A DNA stretch of 64,000 nucleotides from G963665925 sp963676345 (GTDB taxonomy: Bacteria > Bacillota > Clostridia > Peptostreptococcales > Acidaminobacteraceae): the NCBI GenBank assembly GCA_963676345.2, contig CAXXTS010000002.1, forward strand, positions 1 to 64,000, written 5' to 3'. This document shows, one piece after another, positions 54,454 to 63,192 of this stretch. The notes under the pieces were generated by a model. That model was not told the origin of the DNA. It saw only the letters and a list, made by a program, of their open reading frames with translations, and ran no database searches. The translations under genes were made by a program, and so were the position numbers. How positions within the stretch are numbered: position 1 is the stretch's first letter; the number at the start of each line of letters is the position of its first letter.

Positions 54454-54596
54454 TCCACCCAACTCCTTTCGTTAAGAACCCCTTTCTATCAATCCTATTC
54501 TTCTTTTACCCAGCAGAGACCACTTCAAGACTATTTTTTTTGGTCATATGCCCAACACATCTCTCATTAATGCCTTAGCTGCTTATACAAAGACTA

Positions 54597-54650
54597 AAAG
54601 CGCCTACCACCCTAATATCTGTAAACCACACTAGGAAGGTCGACGCTTTT
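54597..54650 (-). terminator. Probable terminator of the second RND operon
   Basis: AAAAGCG / CGCTTTT outer stem with a weak inner pairing, about 70 bp past the adaptor stop. The T run is poor on the minus strand. The rest of 54454-54718 holds nothing else I can name. Confidence 0.45.
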
Positions 54651-54718
54651 AATTTTTGTCATGCGTTTTGTCATTATTTTAAGCAGTAACAACCCTTTCT
54701 AACGCTTTGTTTCGGGTA

Positions 54719-55792
54719 TTACTTAATAATATCAATTGGGTTTCCATCGTCTAAGTAGGCTTGTCCAGAGACAATCACTAAATCGCCACTTTCCAGACCC
54801 GATTCAACTTCGAAAAATGTGTCGAAGGCAATCCCTTTTTCAACCTTAACCTTACGGGCTTGTGTCCCGTCGGCAACAAATACGAAGTCCTCTCCATTTT
54901 CATGAAGTACTGAAATTTTAGGAAGTGCAAGCACCGACACTGGAGATTCTGTCTTAATTTTTAGATCAGCATACATTCCTGGCTTGATTTGTCCCGCTTC
55001 GTTTTCAATGCGAACGCGAACTGGGTAAGTCCCATCCGGGCCTGGTACAGGGCCCACACCTTCAACAGTCCCTTCAATATCCAGATTCACTGCGGCAAGT
55101 TCTACCTCAACTTGTTGTCCGCTTTCTAGTCTATTGATATCCTTTTCAGTTACACCCGCTTCAACGATTACACCTGCAATGTCTACGATTTCATAGACAG
55201 GCGTTCCCGGTGCGACTGATGCACCTGGAATTTGGTATTTGGCTGAAATAACCCCAGCAAATGGTGCTTTTATTTCCATATTTCTCAGCTGATAATTAAT
55301 TTGATTGGTACTATTTTGTCCCATGGCATAATCGAGCTTTGCTTTTTTAAGCATGTCTGTCACGCTGTCGTACTCACTTTGTGTAATAGCACCACTTTCA
55401 TAAAGTGCAGCTGTTCTCTCATAGGTTCTTTTTGCACTGGATAGCGATAAATCGTATAGACTGTTTCCAATATCCGCCTGTTCTTTTTGCAGACGTACAA
55501 ATTCATCATCAATAACAGCTAATACATCGCCCTCTTCAACAAATTCACCGACTTCAGCATTTAGGCTTTCAAGTTGTCCACTCACTAGAGCAGTCAACGT
55601 ATGTGTGGTGTTGGCTTCAACTTTACCCGGAAGGGTTATTTCTCCAACACGTTCTCTGGTTTCAAGGGCCGATACTTCTACTGCCGTTCTTTCAACCACT
55701 TCAACCTTTTGTGCATCGCCTTCCTCAGCTGAGGCATTTGAACACCCTGACAAAAGAAGTATGCCTATAATAACAATGATTATTTTCTTCAT
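54719..55792 (-). CDS. RND efflux adaptor lipoprotein, second system
   Basis: 357 residues. Lipobox LLLSGC, a lipoyl half-motif (GQLESLNAEVGEFVEEGDVLAVI), an alpha-helical hairpin (about 100-150), second lipoyl half (MEIKAPFAGVISAKY), and barrel and membrane-proximal domains. GGAGGATACAA precedes the ATG. It follows the transporter gene by 10 bp; the first system at 8.8 kb has the reverse order. Confidence 0.9.
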   Translation of the reverse strand: MKKIIIVIIGILLLSGCSNASAEEGDAQKVEVVERTAVEVSALETRERVGEITLPGKVEANTTHTLTALVSGQLESLNAEVGEFVEEGDVLAVIDDEFVRLQKEQADIGNSLYDLSLSSAKRTYERTAALYESGAITQSEYDSVTDMLKKAKLDYAMGQNSTNQINYQLRNMEIKAPFAGVISAKYQIPGASVAPGTPVYEIVDIAGVIVEAGVTEKDINRLESGQQVEVELAAVNLDIEGTVEGVGPVPGPDGTYPVRVRIENEAGQIKPGMYADLKIKTESPVSVLALPKISVLHENGEDFVFVADGTQARKVKVEKGIAFDTFFEVESGLESGDLVIVSGQAYLDDGNPIDIIK

Positions 55793-55802
55793 TTGTATCC
55801 TC

Positions 55803-58800
55803 CTACTCTACAGCTGTCTCTGGCTGGAGATTCGCTTTTTCAGCTTTTCGATTTCTTTTTTCCTGATGGTTCATTTTAAACTCTTCAAGCATTGTATAGA
55901 GCGTTGGAACAGCAACCAAGGTTAGGACTGTCGCCATCATCAGACCAAATATCAGCGCATACCCCATCGGTCCAAAGAACTCTTGCTTAAGCGTAATTGG
56001 CAGAATACCACCTGCTGTTGTTATGGTTGTTGCAAGAACAGGCATAAAGCGTGTTTTGCCGGTTTCCCGAACTGCATCATAGAGTTCATATCCATTTCTT
56101 CTCAAGTAATTGATGTAGTCTACAAGAACAATGGCATCATTAACTGCGATACCCACCAGTGCTACAACACCGATAAACGCGAGGAATCCAAAGCTATTTC
56201 CTGTTATTACAAGACCCGGCATAACACCGATCAGCCCCAGCGGTACTGCAAAGAGTATGATCAGTGGTTGTGATAGTGAGTTAAACTGAACCGCTAGAAT
56301 GATATAGACTAGAATTGCAGCCACAATCATGTTTATAAACATATCGGTAAAGGAATCTTGCATATCTCCCAACTCACCCGCGTACTTAATGGTTATGCCA
56401 TCTGGAAGAGGCCGAGCCTCCACTTTTTCTCTAAAGGCATCCATAATTTCAACCGTATTGGCACCCGAAAGGGTCTGAGCGGTTACATTAACACGGCGTC
56501 TTCCATCCTCATGCCGTATGGTCGGGGATGCCTCTGTTTCAATGAACTCAGCAACCTGGTTGAACTGAATGGCCTCTCCCTTCTGATTATAGAAGTACAT
56601 ACCGTTCAATTCACTCTTGGATTTCATATTATCTATCCCTGAGTGTATTATGACATCTATTTCTTCCTGATTGTTTCTATAAGTGGTTGCTTTAAGGCCT
56701 GTCACTGTACTACGAATTGATGATCCAATCATGTATTCATTCAGACCATACAGGGCTGCCTTTTCTTTATTGACACGGATTTCAATTTCCGGACCGCCGG
56801 ATGCGAGAGACGTTGCTACATCTCGTGTTCCCTCAATCTCTTCAAGAACACCTTTGAAATTTTGGGCTACACCCTCCATCTGGTCTAAGTCTTCGCCAAT
56901 GATACCTATTACGACAGGCGCGTCGGATGGTGGTCCATCCTCAAGTTCTTGTACTTCGATCTCTGCACCTGGAATACGTTTAATTTTCTCTCTCAGATCT
57001 GCCGCAATTTCCATAGAAGAACGTTCTCTATCATCTGCGCTTATCAAATCTACTGTAAATCGTGCTATGTCCGGCGAACCCGTTGATGACCCGTTGAATG
57101 AATCAAAACTGTCTGCACCCGTTATACCCACATTGGATACAAACGTTTCAATTTCAGGATAATCAAACAGGAGCATTTCCACCTTCTGCGCTACAGCTGA
57201 TGTTTGATCAAGTGTTGACCCCTGTGGCGTTGTTATATCTACATATAACCTGTCATAATCTGATTCACCAAACATTTCAACCTTTAAAATACCAAGTGGA
57301 ATGAGCGCCATGCTGCTTAGGAAGGCGATAACAAGTGCACCAACAAGCATCCATCTTTTTGAGCGCTTGCTGACAATTGCATAAAGTCTTTTTCCATAAG
57401 CATTGATAATGGGGTGTTCTGAATCCTTGTCCCTTTTCATGTACTGCTTCATAAACATGAATCCACCGAAAACTGCTGCAAACACGAGAGATAGAAGACC
57501 GTAGCCGTCATCCCCTTTAAATGCCTGTAGCGATAGAACAACAATTATGGCTACAGATAAAATACGTACTGCATTTCTCTTGAGTGGTGTCATATCTTCT
57601 TGCTTTTTTGCTGGCTTTTTCAGAAACACCGAGCATAAAGCCGGTGTAATCGTCACGGCTAAGAAGAAGGATGAGCCCAGTGCAAACATGACTGTAATCG
57701 GAATGGGTTTAACAAAAGCGCCCATAATCCCTGGTGTCAAAGCTATTGGGAAGAAGGCGGCCAGTGTTGTCAGCGTTGACGCCATGATGGCCGGTGCTAT
57801 CTGGTTGGTTCCAGCTTCCGAAGCCAATCTGGCATCAAGGCCTTTAGACCTCAGTCTGTCCACATTTTCCATGATGACAATCCCATTGTCTACAAGCATG
57901 CCGACAGCCAGTACCAGGGAGAATAAGGTGATATTGTTCAGGGTCATATCTGCTGCACTTAGAAATGTAAGCGCCATCATAATCGCAAGCGGAATAACAA
58001 TTGAAACAATGCCCGCTTCTCTAAGTCCTATAAACAAGAAGAGTACCACCAAGACCAAATATAAGCCGGAAAAGGCATTATCCATAACAGCACCCAGCTG
58101 TTCATCTACAAACTCTGCGGTGTCACCACTAACTTGCAGCTCCATCTCTGATGGGAACAGGCGACCGCGTTCCTCCTCTAAAATACTTCTGACAAGGGCA
58201 CTGGTTTTAATAACATCTGCTGTATCTTTCTTCTTTATTGATAAGGCAACCGAACGTTTCATGTGAGGATCATCTGACCCGAGTCCTACAGACATTCTTG
58301 AATAAGACTCAACTTCCTTATAGCCATCTTCAATCACTGCAATATCTTTTAATTTTATCGGTCCTGAACCTGAATAGCCTATAATAACTTCTGATAGTGC
58401 ATCAACACTTTCAAGTTCTCCTACCGTTCTTATACTAAAGTTTTTCTCATCTAACGTTGCCGTACCGCCTGGATAATTCAAATTGGACACTTCAATGCTA
58501 TTTTTTATTTGATCAAGTGAAATGCCGTAAATAGCAACTTTTTTTGGATCAACATGTACTTTGATTTCTCTTTCAACCCCACCAATGATAAGAACATCAG
58601 AAACGACTGATTCCATCTCCAGTCTTTGTTCAATATCTTCAGCGTAGTTTTTAAGCTCAGCTTGAGTAAAGTCGCCAGACATATTCACAATCATAATTGG
58701 TGAATTGTTGGATTGAAGCTCGTTTACCTCTGGCGTTTCTGCATCTGCAGGTAACTCATGCTGTGCTGCTGTCACCTTCTCACGGACTTCATTCATCCGT

Positions 58801-59168
58801 TTTTCCATATCTGTTCCTTGTTCAAACTCCAGCCAGATGCTTGATCCACCAGAAAATGAGTAAGACGATATCATTTTTAAATCTTCAACTTCTTCAAGCC
58901 TTGCTTCTAGCTTGTTGGAAACCAAGGTTTCCACTTCCTCAGGTGCAGCACCTGGATACACTGTAAACACCTGTCCATAAGGGAGCACGATTTCTGGCTG
59001 TAGCTCTCTTGGCAGCCCTAAAAATGCACTTGTGCCCACGATAATTATGGCTATCAGCATGAGATATACAATCTTATATCTTTCAATAAAGAACGATGCC
59101 CACCTACCCAGGATGTTCTTGGGCTGGCTAAGCTCCGGTATATCTTGCTGGTTCTGATCCCTGTTCAT
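55803..59168 (-). CDS. RND efflux transporter with two extra central helices
   Basis: About 1121 residues from the ATG at 59168 (GGAGGGGGAAGT upstream; an open frame to 59225 has none). RND landmarks: GLPRELQPEIVLPYGQVFTVYPGA, TM4 VGMLVDNGIVIMENVD and second half VGIAVNDAIVLVDYIN. Between TM6 and TM7 lies a ~90-residue insert with two hydrophobic stretches (AVRILSVAIIVVLSLQAF and GYGLLSLVFAAVFGGFMFM), absent from the 1030-residue pump at 9.9 kb and from AcrB. Substrate unknown. No regulator gene adjoins it, but DegSU-like genes lie just upstream on the same strand. Confidence 0.9.
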   Translation of the reverse strand: MNRDQNQQDIPELSQPKNILGRWASFFIERYKIVYLMLIAIIIVGTSAFLGLPRELQPEIVLPYGQVFTVYPGAAPEEVETLVSNKLEARLEEVEDLKMISSYSFSGGSSIWLEFEQGTDMEKRMNEVREKVTAAQHELPADAETPEVNELQSNNSPIMIVNMSGDFTQAELKNYAEDIEQRLEMESVVSDVLIIGGVEREIKVHVDPKKVAIYGISLDQIKNSIEVSNLNYPGGTATLDEKNFSIRTVGELESVDALSEVIIGYSGSGPIKLKDIAVIEDGYKEVESYSRMSVGLGSDDPHMKRSVALSIKKKDTADVIKTSALVRSILEEERGRLFPSEMELQVSGDTAEFVDEQLGAVMDNAFSGLYLVLVVLFLFIGLREAGIVSIVIPLAIMMALTFLSAADMTLNNITLFSLVLAVGMLVDNGIVIMENVDRLRSKGLDARLASEAGTNQIAPAIMASTLTTLAAFFPIALTPGIMGAFVKPIPITVMFALGSSFFLAVTITPALCSVFLKKPAKKQEDMTPLKRNAVRILSVAIIVVLSLQAFKGDDGYGLLSLVFAAVFGGFMFMKQYMKRDKDSEHPIINAYGKRLYAIVSKRSKRWMLVGALVIAFLSSMALIPLGILKVEMFGESDYDRLYVDITTPQGSTLDQTSAVAQKVEMLLFDYPEIETFVSNVGITGADSFDSFNGSSTGSPDIARFTVDLISADDRERSSMEIAADLREKIKRIPGAEIEVQELEDGPPSDAPVVIGIIGEDLDQMEGVAQNFKGVLEEIEGTRDVATSLASGGPEIEIRVNKEKAALYGLNEYMIGSSIRSTVTGLKATTYRNNQEEIDVIIHSGIDNMKSKSELNGMYFYNQKGEAIQFNQVAEFIETEASPTIRHEDGRRRVNVTAQTLSGANTVEIMDAFREKVEARPLPDGITIKYAGELGDMQDSFTDMFINMIVAAILVYIILAVQFNSLSQPLIILFAVPLGLIGVMPGLVITGNSFGFLAFIGVVALVGIAVNDAIVLVDYINYLRRNGYELYDAVRETGKTRFMPVLATTITTAGGILPITLKQEFFGPMGYALIFGLMMATVLTLVAVPTLYTMLEEFKMNHQEKRNRKAEKANLQPETAVE

Positions 59169-59355
59169 ACTTCCCCCTCCTTGGTCGACTCTAAAACTGC
59201 TGCTATGATAAATTTTCGAACGCATACAGAATCATATACGTTATATCCCATCATGATTATCTCTAGTTTACTGTTGTTAAATTAGAAATACATTAGAAGG
59301 GTATTAAAAGTCCATAACATATTCATCACGTTTTCAAAATGACCTATACAACTAC

Positions 59356-59409
59356 AAAAGACATACATCGGAAAGTTCGTATATCTACGACTTCAGAGGT
59401 ATGTCTTTT
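59356..59409 (-). terminator. Terminator of the degU-like gene
   Basis: AAAAGACATAC / GTATGTCTTTT, an 11-bp perfect stem with a long loop, 18 bp after the stop. Confidence 0.8.
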
Positions 59410-59426
59410 ATGTTTTGAATCATTTG

Positions 59427-60095
59427 TTACACTTGCATATACTCAGTCAGATTATTGTTAATTGCATAAAGCGTCGCTTGAACACGGTCTTTCACGCCGA
59501 GCTTTCTAAATACATTGCTCGCATAGTTTTTTACAGTTTTTTCACTTAAGTAAAGTTGTTTTGCCACTTCCTTATTGGTCATACCCGTTGATATACACTT
59601 AAGTACTTCCAATTCACGCTCCGTGAGTTTCGAAAACTTATGTGTTTCTTCTTCGATTTGTCCCTTTTCTGTAAAAGACTCAATTAGAAGCTTGACAAGT
59701 CTTTTATCAATGTAGGATTCCCCACGATTGACTTCACGTACAGCGGCAAGAATTTCAGTAGTATCTGAATCCTTAAGTATGTAGCCATCAGCTCCATATT
59801 CAATACACCCTAGCAATGTGCGCTTTTCATCAGCAACCGTCAGCATGACGATTTTAGGCGCTTCTTCCATTCCAGACAGTGCTTTTAAAACTTGAAGGCC
59901 TGTCATGTCAGGCATATGAAAATCAAGAAGTACCATATCAGGCTTGAGCAGCCGAATTTGTTCAAGAGCTTTCGCTCCATTTTCTGCATCGCCTACTACC
60001 GCTATGTCTGTTTCAAATTCAATAATACGCTTAATTCCCTGTCGAATGAGCGCATGGTCATCTGCAATAAATACTCTAATCGGTACGGCGGACAT
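59427..60095 (-). CDS. NarL/DegU-type response regulator
   Basis: 222 residues. Receiver domain with the acidic pair (IADDH), phospho-Asp58 (VLLDFHMPD) and Lys near 107 (ILKDSD); LuxR HTH at ~155-215 (LTERELEVLKCISTGMTNKEVAKQLYLSE). GAGGTGATG gives the start, inside the end of the sensor gene. Closest in plan to DegU. Target genes unknown; the RND operon downstream is separated by a terminator. Confidence 0.9.
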   Translation of the reverse strand: MSAVPIRVFIADDHALIRQGIKRIIEFETDIAVVGDAENGAKALEQIRLLKPDMVLLDFHMPDMTGLQVLKALSGMEEAPKIVMLTVADEKRTLLGCIEYGADGYILKDSDTTEILAAVREVNRGESYIDKRLVKLLIESFTEKGQIEEETHKFSKLTERELEVLKCISTGMTNKEVAKQLYLSEKTVKNYASNVFRKLGVKDRVQATLYAINNNLTEYMQV

Positions 60096-61242
60096 CTAAC
60101 ATCACCTCTTTGCTAACTGGTATTTTAAACATTATTTTTGTACCAAAATCTTCTTGACTTTCACATTTGAATACGCCAGAAATTTGTTCGATACGCTCCT
60201 TCATCCCTTTTAATCCGTATGAAGTTCCTATATTATTATCGGCAAAAAACGCATCTACTTCAAACCCTTTTCCATCATCTTGTATTTTGACCTGAATAAA
60301 CTTCGGGGTATACTCTAAAATGATATTCACCCGCTTGGCCTCAGCATGTTTTTTAATGTTATTTAAGGACTCTTGAATCAGTCTGTATACTGCAATTTGC
60401 ATACTGCTGTCAATATCCGCGCGCTCAAAATTTGACTTGAAAACAACCTCGCAGCCACAATAGCCTTTAAAATCGCCCACCAAACTTTCAATGGCATAAG
60501 TCAGGGAATTATGCTCTAGAGGGCCTGGTCTGAGTTCGTAAATAATATGTCTAATTTCTCGAAGGGTATCTCGAACCGTATCCTTAAGCACATCCAGCTC
60601 ATCAAACCCTTTTTGAATATCTGTTTTGAAGACAGCTTTTGCAATATCTGCTTTCATAATAATATTGGCAAGAGACTGCGCAGGTCCATCGTGTATTTCC
60701 CTGGAAATCTTTCGCTTTTCATTTTCTATAGCCTCGAGTACTTTTACACCAAACTCGAAAGAGGTTTCATTGTCCACAAGTGAAACTTGACCTAACTCAC
60801 CTGCAAGGAAGTTCATCGCCACGGATACTTGACCAATCAATTTTTCAGCACTCTTTAATATTTCTTCCGCTTGCTTTAAGTTCACCTCAAGTGAAGACCG
60901 TTTTGACCTAAGTGTTTTCTCTTCCTGTTGCTTCATTTTATATTCAATGCGTACATCAGCAGCATGCTCGTAAACCGCCTTCACTTCTGCTTCTGCGTAA
61001 GATTCAAACTTTTTACTTACTGCAACAAGCTTTTGACGCATCAGCTTGTCTTTACGTTCAAGGGTATCCACCGCATCAATCACTGCATTTATTTCACCTT
61101 GAACACTGCTGAGTTCATCTTTAATCTGATTAACCTGTGCGCGTGCATTTTCAACAATTTTGTATATTTCTGACTTACTACTTTCAATCGCTTTCAAAGT
61201 CTTATTCACGACTTCTTTTATAATATTGGAATTCATCGGCAT
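60076..61242 (-). CDS. DegS-like cytosolic sensor histidine kinase
   Basis: 388 residues without membrane helices. A ~150-residue coiled-coil sensory domain (DegS type) precedes the HisKA_3 site (KISREIHDGPAQSL, phospho-His184) and a HATPase (DDGKGFEVDAF, GTSYGLKGMKERI). The gene overlaps its response regulator by 20 bp. In Bacillus DegS/DegU controls exoenzymes and competence; here the pathway is unknown. Confidence 0.9.
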   Translation of the reverse strand: MPMNSNIIKEVVNKTLKAIESSKSEIYKIVENARAQVNQIKDELSSVQGEINAVIDAVDTLERKDKLMRQKLVAVSKKFESYAEAEVKAVYEHAADVRIEYKMKQQEEKTLRSKRSSLEVNLKQAEEILKSAEKLIGQVSVAMNFLAGELGQVSLVDNETSFEFGVKVLEAIENEKRKISREIHDGPAQSLANIIMKADIAKAVFKTDIQKGFDELDVLKDTVRDTLREIRHIIYELRPGPLEHNSLTYAIESLVGDFKGYCGCEVVFKSNFERADIDSSMQIAVYRLIQESLNNIKKHAEAKRVNIILEYTPKFIQVKIQDDGKGFEVDAFFADNNIGTSYGLKGMKERIEQISGVFKCESQEDFGTKIMFKIPVSKEVMLDVRRTD

Positions 61243-61330
61243 GAATCTATTTCCCCCAGGTTAAAATAATTCGTTCTTAAATATGATACCATACATGCTT
61301 ACAATATATAACTTACAGGACAGATTTATG

Positions 61331-62371
61331 CTACTGTGCACCTTGTTCATATACTGCAAGAAGCAAGTCTACCATGCGGCCATAACTCATAATGCCGTCT
61401 TGCTGGCCGTTTGCCTTCAGATATGTGTCGTTCAAATCTGATGATACCTCTTCAAACCACCCATCATATGCACGCCAAAAGGCATTGTTTGAAATTAAAT
61501 CGCCCTCTACGTCCGGTGTGATTTGCTTGCGTGCCTTAAGCCAAAGCCTTTGATCAGAATCATAGAGTGCTCCAAGCAAATGAATGACCGCGAGAAGGTG
61601 TCCCGAATACTGGACGTAGGCATCCTGATGACTTATGCAAGCCATTACAGCAATAAAGTTGGCTTCATCTTCCCGCGCAACCCCTTGGAGGTGTGCTATT
61701 TCATGTGCCATAACCACCGGCTTCATGAATGGCCGTTGAAGCGCATTGTAATTGGGTTCTGCCAAAAACGGATTATATATTCCAGATATGCCCGCATAAC
61801 TGAAAAAGACTGAGCTCACCAGTGGTTTTGCTCTGCCTGCTACAACCTTAAAGGGATCGTATGCCTCGGGGAGGTTTTCGAAACCCATCCATAAATTTAT
61901 CTTTTCAGGCGCAACTCGCATGTCCAGTTTTTCGCGTAGCGCACCTGCACGTTCTATATGAAAAATCAGCGTTTCATAAACTTCTTGGGCTTGTCTTGGA
62001 TGAACATCTAAATTTAAAGTATCCTTCATCGGCATGCGGCTATAATTGAGTCCCCATACCAGTTGAAATACAATAATTACAACAAATATGCTTTCAGCCA
62101 CCACCCAGACCGTCTTCTTAAATCCCCATGCTGCTAGCAGACGCCAATTTCTGATGATAAGATATAGCCCCCCAAATGCCAGTAGTAAAAGCAGAACTTC
62201 TCCAAGGGAAATATCTACTAAAGAAACCAGCGGCGCAAAGCTTCTGACAAGCAGAGGGTACAATCCCCTTGAATAATACTGTTCGACGGTTTCCGGACTG
62301 CGTATAATGACTGATATCCCAATAAAAACGCCCATCCATATGAGAAGGCGACGCCATTTACTCAGCTTCAT
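61331..62371 (-). CDS. DUF3810 membrane protein with HExxH
   Basis: About 346 residues from the ATG at 62371 (GAGGTGA upstream; a TTG just before is less likely). Three hydrophobic segments fill residues 10-115 and a soluble domain follows. VMAHEIAHLQGVAREDEANF is a zinc-metallopeptidase motif with downstream Glu. DUF3810 members are predicted membrane proteases of unknown role. Confidence 0.82.
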   Translation of the reverse strand: MKLSKWRRLLIWMGVFIGISVIIRSPETVEQYYSRGLYPLLVRSFAPLVSLVDISLGEVLLLLLAFGGLYLIIRNWRLLAAWGFKKTVWVVAESIFVVIIVFQLVWGLNYSRMPMKDTLNLDVHPRQAQEVYETLIFHIERAGALREKLDMRVAPEKINLWMGFENLPEAYDPFKVVAGRAKPLVSSVFFSYAGISGIYNPFLAEPNYNALQRPFMKPVVMAHEIAHLQGVAREDEANFIAVMACISHQDAYVQYSGHLLAVIHLLGALYDSDQRLWLKARKQITPDVEGDLISNNAFWRAYDGWFEEVSSDLNDTYLKANGQQDGIMSYGRMVDLLLAVYEQGAQ

Positions 62372-62502
62372 CAAATCACCTCTTTATCCGTATATTATAG
62401 CATATTTGAAGCCATCTGACTCTATTTGCAGGTTCTGTGTGCATTCCGATATGATTTAATTTAACGTTTATTTACCTGATTTTGTACAACCGCCAGCTGC
62501 CT

Positions 62503-62573
62503 AGGAGGCCGGCTCTCGTTTACTTAAACAATGACTTTACAACCTTCGGTTGTCCAGGACGCTAGCGCGTCCT
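62503..62573. repeat. Three small hairpins in a row
   Basis: GTTTA-CT-TAAAC (62519-62530), ACAACC-TTC-GGTTGT (62539-62553) and AGGACGC-TAGC-GCGTCCT (62556-62573) directly adjoin the long yjbQ hairpin. The run may be a structured 3' RNA or an insertion-target region. Confidence 0.55.
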
Positions 62574-62575
62574 AT

Positions 62576-62641
62576 ACAAAAAATAAGAAGGATCTTCCCA
62601 TCCGTGTTTACACGAGTGGGAAGATCCTTCTTATTTTTTGT
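62576..62641 (-). terminator. Very long hairpin after yjbQ
   Basis: 25-base perfect arms (62576-62600 with 62617-62641) and an inner CGTG-TTTA-CACG. It ends in T-rich sequence on both strands and serves as yjbQ terminator at least, but is far longer than usual. Confidence 0.75.
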
Positions 62642-62661
62642 GCAGTCCTTTGCTTTCACAA

Positions 62662-63096
62662 TTATTCTCCAATGACCTGAAAAACAACTTCTCTCACGCG
62701 GTCGCGTGTATCGCATTCTACTAGAAGGATGTTTTGCCAAGGGCCTAAGGTCATTTTTCCATCTATAAACGGTATGGTCATGGATGGGTTTAAAAGAGCT
62801 GCTTTAATATGCCCTGATCCATTGTCATCATTCCATGACTCGTGGTGCTTGTAATGAATCAAATTTCCCTGCTCGTCTTTAAACGGGGATATTAAATCCA
62901 GTGCAGTTTTTAGGTCGTGTTCAACCAGTCCTGGATCAAACTCCATTATGGTGATGCCTGCTACACCACCTGTAGTAAATCCGGTAATGATTCCAGAACG
63001 GATTCCCTTTTCTGCCGCAGCCTTAAGGGCTGCTTGGAAATCTCCCGTTACGTCCAGCATACCCATATTTGCACGTGTATGATATGTCATCTTCAT
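62662..63096 (-). CDS. YjbQ/UPF0047 family protein
   Basis: About 144 residues from the ATG at 63096, the length of the family; an upstream GTG at 63117 lacks a good ribosome site. The conserved C-terminal block reads HIKAALLNPSMTIPFIDGK, then GPWQNILLVECDT. YjbQ proteins show thiamine-phosphate synthase-like side activity; the true role is unclear. The HTSASL-type segment of the family is altered here (TTGGVAGITIMEFDP). Confidence 0.85.
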   Translation of the reverse strand: MKMTYHTRANMGMLDVTGDFQAALKAAAEKGIRSGIITGFTTGGVAGITIMEFDPGLVEHDLKTALDLISPFKDEQGNLIHYKHHESWNDDNGSGHIKAALLNPSMTIPFIDGKMTLGPWQNILLVECDTRDRVREVVFQVIGE

Positions 63097-63192
63097 TGTG
63101 TAGATCAATTTTATCACTCGATTTCTCTATATTTGTATTAATCACTCAACCTAATTTCCATATTACACTAAACTGGATAGGGAATAAAGCCT

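Noticed and set aside
57547..58266. A 239-codon open frame on the plus strand
   Set aside because: Lies wholly antisense to the RND transporter, with low-complexity Ser/Thr/Ile composition and no ribosome site; a shadow.
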